A stretch of 64,000 nucleotides of DNA from JBCBEX01 sp038528235 (GCA_038528235.1 JBCBEX010000004.1:1-64000); one strand, 5' to 3'. Shown: positions 9,501 through 17,580, counted from the first letter of the stretch. The notes: generated by a model not told the origin, from the sequence alone. Numbers and translations: made by a program.

Positions 9501-9583
9501 AATGCCGCAGGGGCGAACGTGGCGGGGGCGAGGAGCGCGACGAGCAAGGCTGTCACGGTCCCCCATCCGTAGCGGTGGATCAT
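6515..9583 (-). CDS. SusC/RagA-family TonB-linked outer membrane receptor
   Basis: 1022 residues from MIHRYGWGTVTALL (signal peptide to APAALAQ). It has a carboxypeptidase-regulatory-like domain (about 30-115: VSGQVTDAETGETLPGANV, VTFVGYRTREV), then a TonB plug (ESIEILKGPSAAAIYGARASNGVVIIQTKRG) and a 22-strand-type barrel ending in SFLFHLNFGL. Energised by TonB-ExbBD, it would import the substrate captured by the adjacent SusD. An upstream in-frame ATG at 9697 (MNAHVKHRR) would give a longer leader; I prefer 9583 because it places the hydrophobic signal near the N-terminus. Confidence 0.95.
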   Translation of the reverse strand: MIHRYGWGTVTALLVALLAPATFAPAALAQDTPLTVSGQVTDAETGETLPGANVRIVGTQIGTTTDVNGRYELQLTPAASLLEVTFVGYRTREVSIPEASGTITLDIRLQEDVLGIDEVVVSGLASSVKRSNLASSVETISARELAEISTPQTLDGAISGKITGGVITSNTGAPGGGIAVKLRGITTINGESQPLFIVDGVILNNDAISNGVNAVTAAAAGGNASSQDNPANRIADLNPEDVESIEILKGPSAAAIYGARASNGVVIIQTKRGNAGGGVQFSVRQSLGFTTIANKVGTRRFTEETAVDTYGPDDPEPGATPEEIAQIEAGQQAIRDLFNQTGGAFTDYEEEFYGNEGLLSTTSLSASGGNDRTQFFVSGLIKDDEGIIENTGYEKQSVRVNLTHRFSSKFSADVTANYIRSTARRGLTGNDNSGTTFGVSLTSTPSFLDVLPNGDGTYPDHPLNASNPFQTRDLSTIEETNNRVLSSARVTYNIFQQNTQGLQAIVEGGVDYFSLDQDARFPRELQFYDDERDSGGLVGQSIQGRTNNLNANVRGALVHTLSLPEPDLFFTTQVGFTAFTQDQDVVTSAAAGLIPDQFNVDQAASLQTNQTRLTQDDRAFFVQEEINYADRLVGTLGFRAERSSLNGDVDQLYFYPKASLAVNVAEFPFWTTQTIDQLKLRLAFGQTGNTAPFGSKFTIFNPTSIGGGVGLTISGQRGFADVEPERASEIEGGFDVSGFDGRASLEFTVYRKVIDDLLLTREVEPSSGFTLETFNGGQLTNTGIEIGLSLIPVNTSTVRWVTRTSFWTNNAEVTELTVPPFRALGGGFGATFGQIQIEEGKSPTQIVGIDDRDGDGAADDGTFVLGDTDPDFQMSFLNDITLFRNLRLTIFAHWKKGGDNINLSELLTDLNGTSPDLDEPGGAARAAAFGVSAQQFVQDASYLKIREIGLYYTVPQEAIGGMLPYVRNLSVGVSANNPIIITPYKSYDPEVNNFGTQPVATGVEVTPFPTSRSFLFHLNFGL

Positions 9584-9827
9584 GGTTGGGGTCCTGATGA
9601 TGGGAGTGAGGGTGCCGTCGTGCACCGCGGCAACGCGCCGGAGAGGGGCGAGGGAAGACGTGTCGGTAGAGCGGCGGTGTTTGACGTGCGCGTTCATGTT
9701 AAGAAACAGTGATCCCAAAATGCCACACTGGCCCAATTTTGCCCCTATGTCGCTCTTTTACGGACCCGTACCCCGTCCATTCTGCCACTATCGACGCAGG
9801 TGCCCGACGACACCAGCCCCTAATGAG
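9584..9827. other. susC leader and upstream region
   Basis: About 240 bases ahead of susC. I see no gene. A full Bacteroidota promoter match for susC was not found; GCATTTTG (rc of 9717-9724) is the nearest -7-like word and is weak. Confidence 0.3.
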
Positions 9828-9857
9828 CAGGCCCCACCGCCGGAGCAGTGGGGCCTG
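9828..9857. terminator. Hairpin downstream of ftsZ (distal)
   Basis: CAGGCCCCAC (9828-9837) pairs perfectly with GTGGGGCCTG (9848-9857) around a 10-base loop. There is no clear T tract on either strand. It lies between susC and the end of the division cluster and probably acts as a terminator or boundary hairpin. Confidence 0.5.
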
Positions 9858-9911
9858 GGCTGACCCTGGCGAGGTCATCCTTGAGGACTCATAGGGGCAA
9901 GCTAGCCCGAG

Positions 9912-9934
9912 GGGGTGACAGGGTGTGTCACCCC
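9912..9934 (-). terminator. Hairpin immediately downstream of ftsZ
   Basis: GGGGTGACA (9912-9920) pairs with TGTCACCCC (9926-9934), a perfect 9-base stem with a 5-base loop, starting 33 bases past the ftsZ stop. It is the likely end of the division/cell-wall transcript, although a T run is missing. Confidence 0.55.
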
Positions 9935-9967
9935 GTTGTGACGATGCCGATTATGAAAATGTTAGCA

Positions 9968-11332
9968 TCAGTCCATCATCTTGCGGAGGAACGCGGGGAC
10001 ATCGGGGTCGTCCTTACGGATGCGCTCGCGGTCCTGCGGCGCCTCCGTGGCCGAGCGACGGATGGTCACGTCGCGGCGCGCCTCGGCCTCCTCGTCGTAC
10101 TCCCGGCGCAGGAACGCGGGGACATCGTACTGCTTGAGGTTGTGCTCGCCCTTGTAGTCCACCGGGGCTGCGTCCTTGCGGCGCGTGCGCCGGATCACAT
10201 TGGGCTCGATCAGCTCCGGCGCGTCCTCGGGGCGTGGGGTCGTCTCGCGGACCTGGGGCTCACGCGCGGGCGGCACCGGATGCACGTCGACCGGCGGCGC
10301 GGCGGGCATCGTAGCGGGGCGCGACACGGGCATCGGAGCGGGCTCCTCGCGGGCGCGGTCGAAGCCGGTGGCGATGACGGTCACCGAGAGCTCGTCGCCC
10401 ATCGCGTCGTCGATGACGGTGCCGAAGATGACCTCGGCGTCGTCGCCGGCCTCCTGCTGGATCACCTTCGTCGCGTTCGTAGCCTCGCGCATCCCGAGGC
10501 TCGCGCCTGCGGTGATGTTGACGAGCACGTTGCGCGCGCCGGAGATGGAGATGCCGCCGAGCAGCGGGCTCGCGATGGCCTCGCGGGCAGCCCGCTCGGC
10601 GCGGCCCTCGCCTGTCGCCACGGCGGAGCCCATGAGCGCCGTGCCGCCGTTGCTCATCGTCGTCTTCACGTCGGCGAAGTCGAGGTTGATGAGGCCGTGC
10701 ACGGTGATGAGGTCCGAGATGCCGCGCGTGGCGTTGTAGAGCACGTCGTCGGCCATCCGGAACGCGTCGATGAGCGACGTGTCGGGGTCGGCCACGTCGA
10801 GGAGCCGCTCGTTCGGGATGATGATGAGCGTGTCGACATGCTCGCGGAGCAGTTCGAGGCCGATGTGCGCGGTGCGCATGCGCCGCTTGCCCTCACAATC
10901 AAAGGGCAGCGTGACCACGCCGACGGTGAGGATGCCCATCTCCTTGGCGATCTTCGCCACGATGGGGGCTGCGCCGGTGCCCGTGCCGCCGCCCATGCCG
11001 GCGGTCACGAAGACCATGTCGCAGCCTTCGAGCGCGGCTTCGATCTCGGTCTGGTTTTCTTTGGCTGCCGCCGCGCCGACCTCCGCGCGCGCACCGGCGC
11101 CGAGGCCCTTGGTGCTGTCGCGGCCGATCTGGATCTTGGTGGGGGCCGTGTTGGCGTTGAGCGCCTGCGCGTCGGTGTTGACCGCGATGAACTCGACGCG
11201 GCCGATGCCCTTGTCGAGCATGTTGGAGATGGCGTTGCCGCCGCCGCCGCCGACGCCGATGACGCGGAGTGTCGCCTCGTCGTGCGCCTCCTCGTCAAAG
11301 GTGAAGCTGCTGAGGTGGTCTAGGATGTCCAT
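9968..11332 (-). CDS. ftsZ: Cell division GTPase FtsZ with two C-terminal tail peptides
   Basis: Tubulin-like GTPase that polymerises into the division ring. 454 residues. GTP site: GVGGGGGNAISNM, NTDAQALN and the signature GMGGGTGTGAAPIVA; T7-loop region NLDFADVKTTMSNGGTALMG. A disordered linker of about 80 residues ends in the conserved peptide DVPAFLRKMMD (444-454) that binds FtsA. Unusually, the same peptide DVPAFLRR occurs a second time at 403-410, encoded by nearly the same 21 bases (10106-10126 versus 9983-10003, one difference). Last gene of the dcw cluster, 135 bases after ftsA, with hairpins downstream. Confidence 0.98.
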   Translation of the reverse strand: MDILDHLSSFTFDEEAHDEATLRVIGVGGGGGNAISNMLDKGIGRVEFIAVNTDAQALNANTAPTKIQIGRDSTKGLGAGARAEVGAAAAKENQTEIEAALEGCDMVFVTAGMGGGTGTGAAPIVAKIAKEMGILTVGVVTLPFDCEGKRRMRTAHIGLELLREHVDTLIIIPNERLLDVADPDTSLIDAFRMADDVLYNATRGISDLITVHGLINLDFADVKTTMSNGGTALMGSAVATGEGRAERAAREAIASPLLGGISISGARNVLVNITAGASLGMREATNATKVIQQEAGDDAEVIFGTVIDDAMGDELSVTVIATGFDRAREEPAPMPVSRPATMPAAPPVDVHPVPPAREPQVRETTPRPEDAPELIEPNVIRRTRRKDAAPVDYKGEHNLKQYDVPAFLRREYDEEAEARRDVTIRRSATEAPQDRERIRKDDPDVPAFLRKMMD

Positions 11333-11402
11333 GGTGTGGTACCTCGTGAGTGGAATTGTTTCGCCAGGGTGTGAGGGAGAGTGTTTGGACGTAGCAAGCG
11401 TC

Positions 11403-11464
11403 AGGTGTCAAGTGACAAGGCAGGAGTCTGAGACTCTTGTCTCTTGTTTCTTGTCACTTGCCAC
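11403..11464. repeat. Heptamer-array inverted repeat between ftsA and ftsZ
   Basis: GTGTCAAGTGACAAG (11405-11419) faces an inverted array at 11464-11431 that reads GGCAAGT, GACAAGA, AACAAGA, GACAAGA on the minus strand, with GAGTC-TGA-GACTC at the tip of the hairpin. The word GGCAAGTGACAAG is the same as at the export-operon junctions (47737-47826, 49190-49220). The array ends three bases from the ftsA stop. Confidence 0.8.
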
Positions 11465-11467
11465 GCA

Positions 11468-12727
11468 TCACAGTTCGCGGAACCAGTCGCCCATGCGGTT
11501 GGCGATGCGTCCGAAGAGCTTGTCGCCGTCGCTCGCGTGGCCGTCGCCCGAAGGCACCGGCGCGAAGTAGGACTGTTGGTCCGCGTTGGTCTTGAGGCCG
11601 TAGAGCACGAGGCCCACGGCGGTGGAGTACTGCGGGTCGGAGACCTCCTGCACGAGCCCGCCCGCGAGGCCGAGCGGCGTGCCGATGCGCGCCTCCATGT
11701 CGAGGATTTCGCTTGCGAGCTCGGCCGTGTGCGGGATGAGCGAGCCGCCGCCCGTGAGCACGACGCCCGAGGAGAGCCGCCGCGGGTAGTGCCGCTTCAG
11801 CTCGATGTCGACGATCTCGAGTATCTCTTCGAGGCGCGGCTGGATGATCTGCGCGAGCGTGCTCTTGAGGATGGCCTTGGCCGGACGGCCGCCGATCCCG
11901 GGGATCGTGATCTCGTCGTCGAAGTCGACGCGGTCCACGACGGCGACGCCGTGGTCGCGCTTGAGCGTCTCGGCCTGGTCGCGGAGGATGCCGAGGCCCT
12001 TGTGCAGGTCGTCGGTGACTTTGTTGCCTGCGATCGCCACGACGGCGGTGTGCCGGATCGTGGTGTCCTCGAACACGGCGATGTCGGTCGTGCCGCCGCC
12101 GATGTCCACGAGCGCGACGCCGACCTCCTTCTCGTCATCGTGCAGGACGGCATGCGACGACGCGAGCGGCTCGAGCACGATGTCGGCGACCTCGTAGCCC
12201 GCCTTCTCGATGCAGCGGTAGATGTTCTTCGCGGCAGTGACGAGGCCGGAGATGATGTGCACCTTCGCCTCGACGCGCACGCCGGACATGCCGACGGGGT
12301 CGATCACGCCGTCCTGGCCGTCCACGACGAACTCCTGCGGGATGACGTGGAGGATCTTGCGGTCGGCCGGGATGGAGACGTTGCGGGCGTCGTCGAGCAG
12401 CCGGTCGATGTCGGCCTGGGTGATCTCGCCGTCGCCCGAGGCCGTCGTGATGATGCTCTTGCCCTGGAAGCTCTGGATGTGGTCGCCCGCGATGCCGACG
12501 AGCACGCTGCGGACTTCGACGCCCGCCATGCGCTCGGCGTCCTGCACGGCCTGCTGGACAGCCGCCACGGTCTTGTCGATGTTGACGACGACGCCCCGGT
12601 TGAGGCCGTCGGACGGCGCCCAGCCGACGCCGAGGATGTTGATGCGGTCGTGCGCGTCGGCGCTCGCCACGAGGGCGACCACCTTGGTGGTGCCGATGTC
12701 GACGCCGACGACGATGCGTTCGTTCAT
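11468..12727 (-). CDS. ftsA: Cell division protein FtsA
   Basis: Actin-like ATPase that anchors FtsZ filaments to the membrane. 419 residues. Phosphate-1 loop VVGVDIGTTKVVALVA, phosphate-2 loop VDIGGGTTDIAVF and adenosine motif VVLTGGGSLIPH are present. The SHS2 (1C) domain carries KVHIISGLV, and the C-terminal amphipathic helix IANRMGDWFREL is the membrane tether. Between ftsQ (39 bases upstream) and ftsZ, as in most dcw clusters. Confidence 0.97.
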   Translation of the reverse strand: MNERIVVGVDIGTTKVVALVASADAHDRINILGVGWAPSDGLNRGVVVNIDKTVAAVQQAVQDAERMAGVEVRSVLVGIAGDHIQSFQGKSIITTASGDGEITQADIDRLLDDARNVSIPADRKILHVIPQEFVVDGQDGVIDPVGMSGVRVEAKVHIISGLVTAAKNIYRCIEKAGYEVADIVLEPLASSHAVLHDDEKEVGVALVDIGGGTTDIAVFEDTTIRHTAVVAIAGNKVTDDLHKGLGILRDQAETLKRDHGVAVVDRVDFDDEITIPGIGGRPAKAILKSTLAQIIQPRLEEILEIVDIELKRHYPRRLSSGVVLTGGGSLIPHTAELASEILDMEARIGTPLGLAGGLVQEVSDPQYSTAVGLVLYGLKTNADQQSYFAPVPSGDGHASDGDKLFGRIANRMGDWFREL

Positions 12728-12766
12728 GGTAGGGAGGGCTGTGGGGCCTGGGCTCCAGCGGGAGGG

Positions 12767-13591
12767 CTAGTCGCGATCGGCCTCGCGTGTGATGATCTGG
12801 CCGTCGTAGCGGAGGTCTACGCTCCGGAAGACGGTGTGCGGTTGGGTCAGGACGGCCTGCTCCCAGAAGGCGCGGAGCGTCTGGAAGGTGGCCGCGTCGG
12901 GTTCCGTGCCGAGGGTCACGGTGAGGGCACCGCTCGCGCCCGTGGGCGGCGTGCGCAGGCGGTAGGTCCCGTCCGCCCGGCGCTCGATCTCGGAGACGAG
13001 CGCGTCGGTGGCAGGCGGCAGGGTGGGCAGCACGGCGAGCAGGCCACGGAGCGCGGCGTCCTCGACGGGCTGCGTTGGGTGGGATTCGGGAAGACGACCA
13101 CGCAGGAGCGGCAGGTCGTAGCGAACAGCGGTCTCGTTCGTCGTGGGGACGAGCGGCATCGTGTAGCCGTGCGCATCGTAGTAACGCGCCGGACGACCAG
13201 CCACATCAAGCACGAGGGCAACGGGGCGGCGTTCGGCCACCTTCACTGAGACCGTGCCCGTCGCACCACGGCGAACGGTGGCTTCGGCGACCCATGGGTG
13301 CCGCGCGGCACGGTCGGCGAGGATCGCCGGGTCGAGCGCGAAGAGCAAGGTGTCGGAGGCCGGTACGCCTTCGTCGTCGGTGAGGCCGATGAGCCGCAGC
13401 ACCTCAGCGGGCGCGGCGTGGTGCGTCCCCTCGACAGCGACCGTCTCCAGCGGGAGCGTCGCGCGCCAACGCCACCCGAGCAGGGCCAATGCTGCGACCA
13501 CGGCGAGCACGAGCACCGTGACAACACGGCGCACCGCGCGACGGCGGGCGGCCTGCTTCTGGCGCTGCGCTTTGGTCAATCGTTTAGCCAT
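12767..13591 (-). CDS. ftsQ: Cell division protein FtsQ/DivIB
   Basis: 274 residues. A basic cytoplasmic N-terminus (KRLTKAQRQKQAARRR) precedes one membrane helix (about 23-44, VTVLVLAVVAALALLGW). A periplasmic POTRA domain follows (LPLETVAVEGTHHAAPAEVLRLIGL ... HPWVAEATVRRG), then the FtsQ beta domain. It acts in the divisome with FtsL and FtsW/PBP. Its start overlaps the end of murC by 8 bases, indicating translational coupling. Sequence conservation is low, as usual for FtsQ; the position between murC and ftsA supports the call. Confidence 0.9.
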   Translation of the reverse strand: MAKRLTKAQRQKQAARRRAVRRVVTVLVLAVVAALALLGWRWRATLPLETVAVEGTHHAAPAEVLRLIGLTDDEGVPASDTLLFALDPAILADRAARHPWVAEATVRRGATGTVSVKVAERRPVALVLDVAGRPARYYDAHGYTMPLVPTTNETAVRYDLPLLRGRLPESHPTQPVEDAALRGLLAVLPTLPPATDALVSEIERRADGTYRLRTPPTGASGALTVTLGTEPDAATFQTLRAFWEQAVLTQPHTVFRSVDLRYDGQIITREADRD

Positions 13592-15050
13592 CGTTCACCT
13601 CGCTAGCTTTTGAGGTGCCCGCGTCGCTAGCGACGCCTTCAATGTGACGGAGGTACTGCTCGCCGTAGCGCCACACGTCGCCGGCCCCCATCGTGAGCAC
13701 GAGGTCGCCCGGCTCGGTCAGGCCCGCGAGGTAGTCGGGTAGGTTCTTCTTGTCCTGAACGAAGTGCACCTGGCGGTGCCCGTAGCGCCGCGCGAGGTCG
13801 GCGAGCGTCTGCCCCGTGACGCCCTCGATGGGCTGCTCGCGCGCGCCGAAGATGTCGGTCAGCACGAGCACGTCGGTGTTGAAGAAGGCGCGGGCGAAGT
13901 CGTCCTGGAAGTCGCGGGTGCGGGAGTAGAGGTGCGGCTGGAAGACGGTCACGATGCGGCGGCCCGGCCAGCCCCCAGCGACGGCTTCGAGCGTCGCGCG
14001 CACCTCGGTCGGGTGGTGAGCATAGTCGTCCATCACGAGGATGTCGGCGGCCTCGCCTTTCAGCTCGAAGCGGCGGCGCACGCCTGCGTAGTTCGCCAGC
14101 CCTGCCGCGATCTTGTCGAAGTCGATGTCGAGCTCCAATCCGACGGCGACGGCGGCGAGCGCGTTGCGGACGTTGTGTAGTCCAGCGGCCTTCAGGTGCA
14201 CCTCGCCGAGGAGGTCGCCACGGTGGACGACCCGGAAGCGGGTGGTGGGGCCGTCCTGCACGATGCCCTCAGCGCGAATGGACGCTTGGCGGCTCGTGCC
14301 GTAGGTCACGATGCGGCGCTGGATCTGGTTGAGCACGTCGCTCACGCCCGCATCGTCGAGGCAGACGATGGCCGCGCCGAAGAACGGGACGGAGTTGGCG
14401 TACTGCACGAACGCGCCCTGGATGTCGGCCTCGTCGGCGTACGTGTCGAGGTGGTCGATCTCGACGTTGGTGACGACGGCGAGAACCGGCGTCAGACGCA
14501 GGAAGGTGCGGTCGTACTCGTCGGCTTCGATCACGATGAGGTCGCCCTCGCCCGAGACGGCGTTCGACTCGAACGAGTCGACCTTGCCGCCGACGATGAT
14601 CGTTGGGTCGAAGTCGCCCTCGCGCACGACGAGGCCGACCATCGTCGTGGTGGTCGTCTTGCCATGCGTGCCCGCGATGCCGACGCCATACTTCATGCGC
14701 ATCAGCTCGCCCAGCATCTCGGCGCGGCGGATGCGCGGGATGCGGCGGCGCTTCGCCTCCAACGTCTCGGGGTTGTCGTCGGCCTTGACCGCGGACGAGT
14801 GGACGACGACATCGGCCCCCTCGACGTTCTCCGGCGCGTGGCCTTCGTAGATGGTCGCGCCCAGTGAGGCTAGCCGCTCCGTCGTATCGCTCAGGCGGAG
14901 GTCGGACCCGCTCACGCGGTAGCCGCGCGCAAGCAGCACCTCGGCGATGGACGACATGCCGATGCCGCCGATGCCCACCATGTGGACGCGGCGGATCGGG
15001 CCGAGCATGGCCTGCCGGCGCGGGGCAGCTTTTTGAGGCGTCTGGCTCAT
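13584..15050 (-). CDS. murC: UDP-N-acetylmuramate--L-alanine ligase
   Basis: ATP-dependent cytoplasmic ligase adding the first amino acid to UDP-MurNAc. 488 residues. UDP-binding start VHMVGIGGIGMSSIAEVLLARG, ATP loop GIAGTHGKTTTTTMVG, carbamate/metal region IVIEADEYDRTFL and NVEIDHLDTY, and the third-domain motif FQPHLYSRTRDF, which is typical of MurC. First of the murC-ftsQ-ftsA-ftsZ run; a 178-base gap with a nested palindrome separates it from murG. Confidence 0.97.
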   Translation of the reverse strand: MSQTPQKAAPRRQAMLGPIRRVHMVGIGGIGMSSIAEVLLARGYRVSGSDLRLSDTTERLASLGATIYEGHAPENVEGADVVVHSSAVKADDNPETLEAKRRRIPRIRRAEMLGELMRMKYGVGIAGTHGKTTTTTMVGLVVREGDFDPTIIVGGKVDSFESNAVSGEGDLIVIEADEYDRTFLRLTPVLAVVTNVEIDHLDTYADEADIQGAFVQYANSVPFFGAAIVCLDDAGVSDVLNQIQRRIVTYGTSRQASIRAEGIVQDGPTTRFRVVHRGDLLGEVHLKAAGLHNVRNALAAVAVGLELDIDFDKIAAGLANYAGVRRRFELKGEAADILVMDDYAHHPTEVRATLEAVAGGWPGRRIVTVFQPHLYSRTRDFQDDFARAFFNTDVLVLTDIFGAREQPIEGVTGQTLADLARRYGHRQVHFVQDKKNLPDYLAGLTEPGDLVLTMGAGDVWRYGEQYLRHIEGVASDAGTSKASEVNDG

Positions 15051-15070
15051 GCGAGTACCTCCTCGGTCTG

Positions 15071-15197
15071 TGCGGCTCCCCCCGATCCCCTCCCCATGAA
15101 GGGTCGGGAATCTGTCCCCCTCACGCGTGAGGGGGACAGTTCGAGGAGCGGAACGCGCGTGAGCGCGCGGAGGCGACGCAGAACGGGGGGAGCCGCA
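15071..15197. repeat. Nested palindromic element between murG and murC
   Basis: TGCGGCTCCCCCCG (15071-15084) and CGGGGGGAGCCGCA (15184-15197) are perfect 14-base inverted ends. Inside lies a perfect 28-base palindrome at 15112-15139 (arms CTGTCCCCCTCACG). Two smaller GC-rich complementary segments lie further in (around 15145-15170). The whole 127-base block fills the gap of 178 bases between two essential genes that read through it. It has no coding potential of its own and looks like a REP/MITE-like element. Confidence 0.75.
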
Positions 15198-15228
15198 GCG
15201 GCACGAGGCATCATCGGAAGCAGTGTCG

Positions 15229-16392
15229 TCATGCCGTCACCTCCTCTGATGGGCTGCCATTGGTCGTATGACCCGCAAGGGCGAGCACGGCACGGGCGAT
15301 GTCGACGGCCGCATCAGGGCGCGCGAGCGAGCGGACAGCGTCGGCCATCGCGGCGCGAGCTGCGTCGTCGAGGAGCAGCGCGCGGACGTGCCCGGGGAGG
15401 TCCGCCTGCAACTGCGTCTCGGGGAGCAGCACGGCGGCGTTCTCGTCGGCGAGGGCCTTCGCGTTCTTCGTCTGGTGGTCGGCCGTCACGTTCGGCGACG
15501 GCACAAGGACGCTCGGCGTGCCGGTGAGCGCGAGTTCGGAGCAGGTGATCGCGCCCGCGCGGCAGACGGCGAGGTCGGCGGCGGCGTAGGCGTAGTCCAT
15601 CCGGTCGAGGTACTGCAGCAGCCGCAGGCGCGGATGGGCCGGGACACGCGCGTGCAGGTCGGCGAAATAGCGCTTGCCCGTCTGCCAAATCACGTGCACC
15701 TTTTCATCAAGGTCGAGGAGCGCGGCGAGGTGCGCTTCGAGTGCGGCGTTGAGCGCACCGGCGCCGAGCGAGCCGCCCATCACGAGCAGCACCGAGGCAT
15801 CGGCAGGCAGGTCGAAGTGGGCGAATGCGGCGGCGCGGTCGGCCTTGGCAAGTTCGGCGCGGACGGGGTTGCCGCTCACCGTCACGTCGACCTTCGGGAA
15901 GTAAGGCCGCGCGGCCTCGAAGGCGACGAACACCTGCGCGGCGCGTGGGGCGAGCAGCTTGTTGGCGGCCCCGGCGTAGGCGTTCTGCTCCTGAATCACG
16001 GTCGGGCGGCGCTGCATCTGCGCGGCGGCGAGGACCGGCCCGGTGACGTAGCCACCCGTGCCCACGACCACATCGGGGTCGAAGCCTTTCACGATGCGCC
16101 AGCTCTCGCGGAAGCCCTGCATCAGCTTGAACGGGAACGCGAGCAGCTTCGGCGAGAAGCCGCGTGGGAAACCAATCACCGTCACGCCGTGGATCGGGTA
16201 GCCCGCCTTCGGGACAGCCTCCCACTCCATCCGCTCGCGGGTCCCGGCGAACGCAATCGCGATCTCGGGGACGACCCGCCGCAGCGCATCGGCGATGGCG
16301 ATGGCCGGGTAGACGTGCCCGCCCGTGCCGCCGCACGCAAAGAGCACGCGCGGCGCGTCGATGGTGCGCTGGATGAGGTCTTGCATCGTCAT
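15229..16392 (-). CDS. murG: Undecaprenyldiphospho-muramoylpentapeptide N-acetylglucosaminyltransferase
   Basis: Adds GlcNAc to lipid I to make lipid II at the inner face of the cytoplasmic membrane. 387 residues. N-terminal glycine loop VLFACGGTGGHVYPAIA, second loop VVGTGGYVTGPVLAAA, acceptor segment IQEQNAYAGAANKLLA, and donor-site motif CRAGAITCSELALTGTPSVLVP with ADHQTKNA. Start at ATG 16392, whose ATGA overlaps the ftsW stop (TGA 16391-16389), so translation is coupled to ftsW. Confidence 0.97.
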   Translation of the reverse strand: MTMQDLIQRTIDAPRVLFACGGTGGHVYPAIAIADALRRVVPEIAIAFAGTRERMEWEAVPKAGYPIHGVTVIGFPRGFSPKLLAFPFKLMQGFRESWRIVKGFDPDVVVGTGGYVTGPVLAAAQMQRRPTVIQEQNAYAGAANKLLAPRAAQVFVAFEAARPYFPKVDVTVSGNPVRAELAKADRAAAFAHFDLPADASVLLVMGGSLGAGALNAALEAHLAALLDLDEKVHVIWQTGKRYFADLHARVPAHPRLRLLQYLDRMDYAYAAADLAVCRAGAITCSELALTGTPSVLVPSPNVTADHQTKNAKALADENAAVLLPETQLQADLPGHVRALLLDDAARAAMADAVRSLARPDAAVDIARAVLALAGHTTNGSPSEEVTA

Positions 16393-17579
16393 CGTCCCCC
16401 TCGGCGCTTGGCGAGCGACGCCTTCGGGGTGGTCCCCGCGTGCCGCGCAACGTTGAGGAGGATGCCGACCATCAGGCCGGTCGCGACCGTGGAGGAGCCG
16501 CCGTAGGACACGAACGGCATCGGCAGCCCCGTGACCGGGAGCAGCCCGCTCGCCACGCCCGCGTTGACGAAGCCGTAGAGCACGAGCGCCGTCGTCAGCC
16601 CGGCGGCGAGGAACAGCCCAAACGGATCGGGCGCGCCTCGGGCGATGCGCAGGAAGCCCCGGAAGAGCAACGCGAAGAAGAGCGCTAGCAGCACGGTCGC
16701 GCCGAGTAGACCGTACTCCTCGGCGATGATGGCGAAGATGAAGTCGTTGTACGGCGCGGGGAGGAAGTCGCGCTGGACGCTCTTGCCGGGCCCGACGCCC
16801 GTCAGCCCACCCACGGCGACAGCGATGCGCGCCTGCCGCGCCTGGTAGCCCTCGGCCTGGTCGTCGAAGACCTCGGCCTCCTCCGTGTTCGAGAACATCT
16901 TGACGCCGGTCCACGCCTCCAGCCGCTTCGCCCGCTCCGGCGACGATGCCAGGAACGCGAACGCGAGGACGAGCACGAGCGCGCCCGTCCCGCTGAGGTG
17001 CAGCAGCCGCACGCGCCCGATCAGGCACATCGCCCCGACGGAGCAGAACACGATGAGCGCCGTCGAGAGGTCCTCCATCCCGATGAGCGCGAGCGTGAGT
17101 CCGATCCACAGCACGAGCGGCACGTAGGCGCGCGCGAAGTCCTGGATGTAGGCCTGCTTCTGCGCCAGCAGCTTCGCGATGTGTAGGATGAGCGCCACCT
17201 TGGCAAGGTCCGACGGCTGCACGGACACGCCCGCGAAGTCGAGCCAGCGCTGCGCCCCGCCCGACGCCTCGCCTGCGATCTGCACCGCCACGAGCAGCCC
17301 AATCGCCACGACGAGGAATGCCAGCGAGCCTTTCGCCAACCAGCGATAGTCGATCATCGACGCGACGCCCATCACGACCAGCGCCGCGCCCACGCGGAGT
17401 AGCTGCCGGAACAAGAACGCGTCCGCCGCCCCGCCCATCTTCGTCTCCACGAGGTAGGCGCTCGCGCTAAACACCGTGAACACGCTCGTCGCCGCCAGCG
17501 CAAACACGGTCAGCAGGAACCAGCGGTCGGTCCGCCGGGCCAGCGTGTGTTGGATGCTATGGGAGAGGGAGGTGAACAA
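16389..17579 (-). CDS. ftsW: Lipid II polymerase / SEDS protein FtsW
   Basis: SEDS-family peptidoglycan glycosyltransferase of the divisome, about ten membrane helices, 396 residues. Family signatures: GAQRWLDFAGVSVQPSDLAKVALIL, YQARQARIAVAVGGLTGVGPGKSVQRDFLPAPYNDFIFAIIAEEYG (catalytic loop 4 region) and the C-terminal GLPMPFVSYGGSSTVATGLMVGILLN. The only usable start is TTG at 17579; an in-frame TGA lies 54 bases upstream, with no ATG or GTG between. A heptamer repeat fills the gap to murD, and murG overlaps at the other end. Confidence 0.96.
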   Translation of the reverse strand: MFTSLSHSIQHTLARRTDRWFLLTVFALAATSVFTVFSASAYLVETKMGGAADAFLFRQLLRVGAALVVMGVASMIDYRWLAKGSLAFLVVAIGLLVAVQIAGEASGGAQRWLDFAGVSVQPSDLAKVALILHIAKLLAQKQAYIQDFARAYVPLVLWIGLTLALIGMEDLSTALIVFCSVGAMCLIGRVRLLHLSGTGALVLVLAFAFLASSPERAKRLEAWTGVKMFSNTEEAEVFDDQAEGYQARQARIAVAVGGLTGVGPGKSVQRDFLPAPYNDFIFAIIAEEYGLLGATVLLALFFALLFRGFLRIARGAPDPFGLFLAAGLTTALVLYGFVNAGVASGLLPVTGLPMPFVSYGGSSTVATGLMVGILLNVARHAGTTPKASLAKRRGGR

Positions 17580-17580
17580 G

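Noticed and set aside
9848..13249. Long plus-strand frames (491 and 601 codons) opposite ftsZ, ftsA and ftsQ
   Set aside because: Arg/Asp/Val/His-rich composition with no motifs; the minus-strand genes explain the region fully.
15112..15139. 28-base perfect palindrome as a replication or dif-like site
   Set aside because: No recombinase core or origin boxes; it is better explained as the centre of the nested palindromic element.
16393..17109. Upstream extension of the murG frame through ftsW
   Set aside because: It overlaps ftsW and has antisense-like composition; the ATGA overlap at 16392 gives the normal MurG N-terminus.
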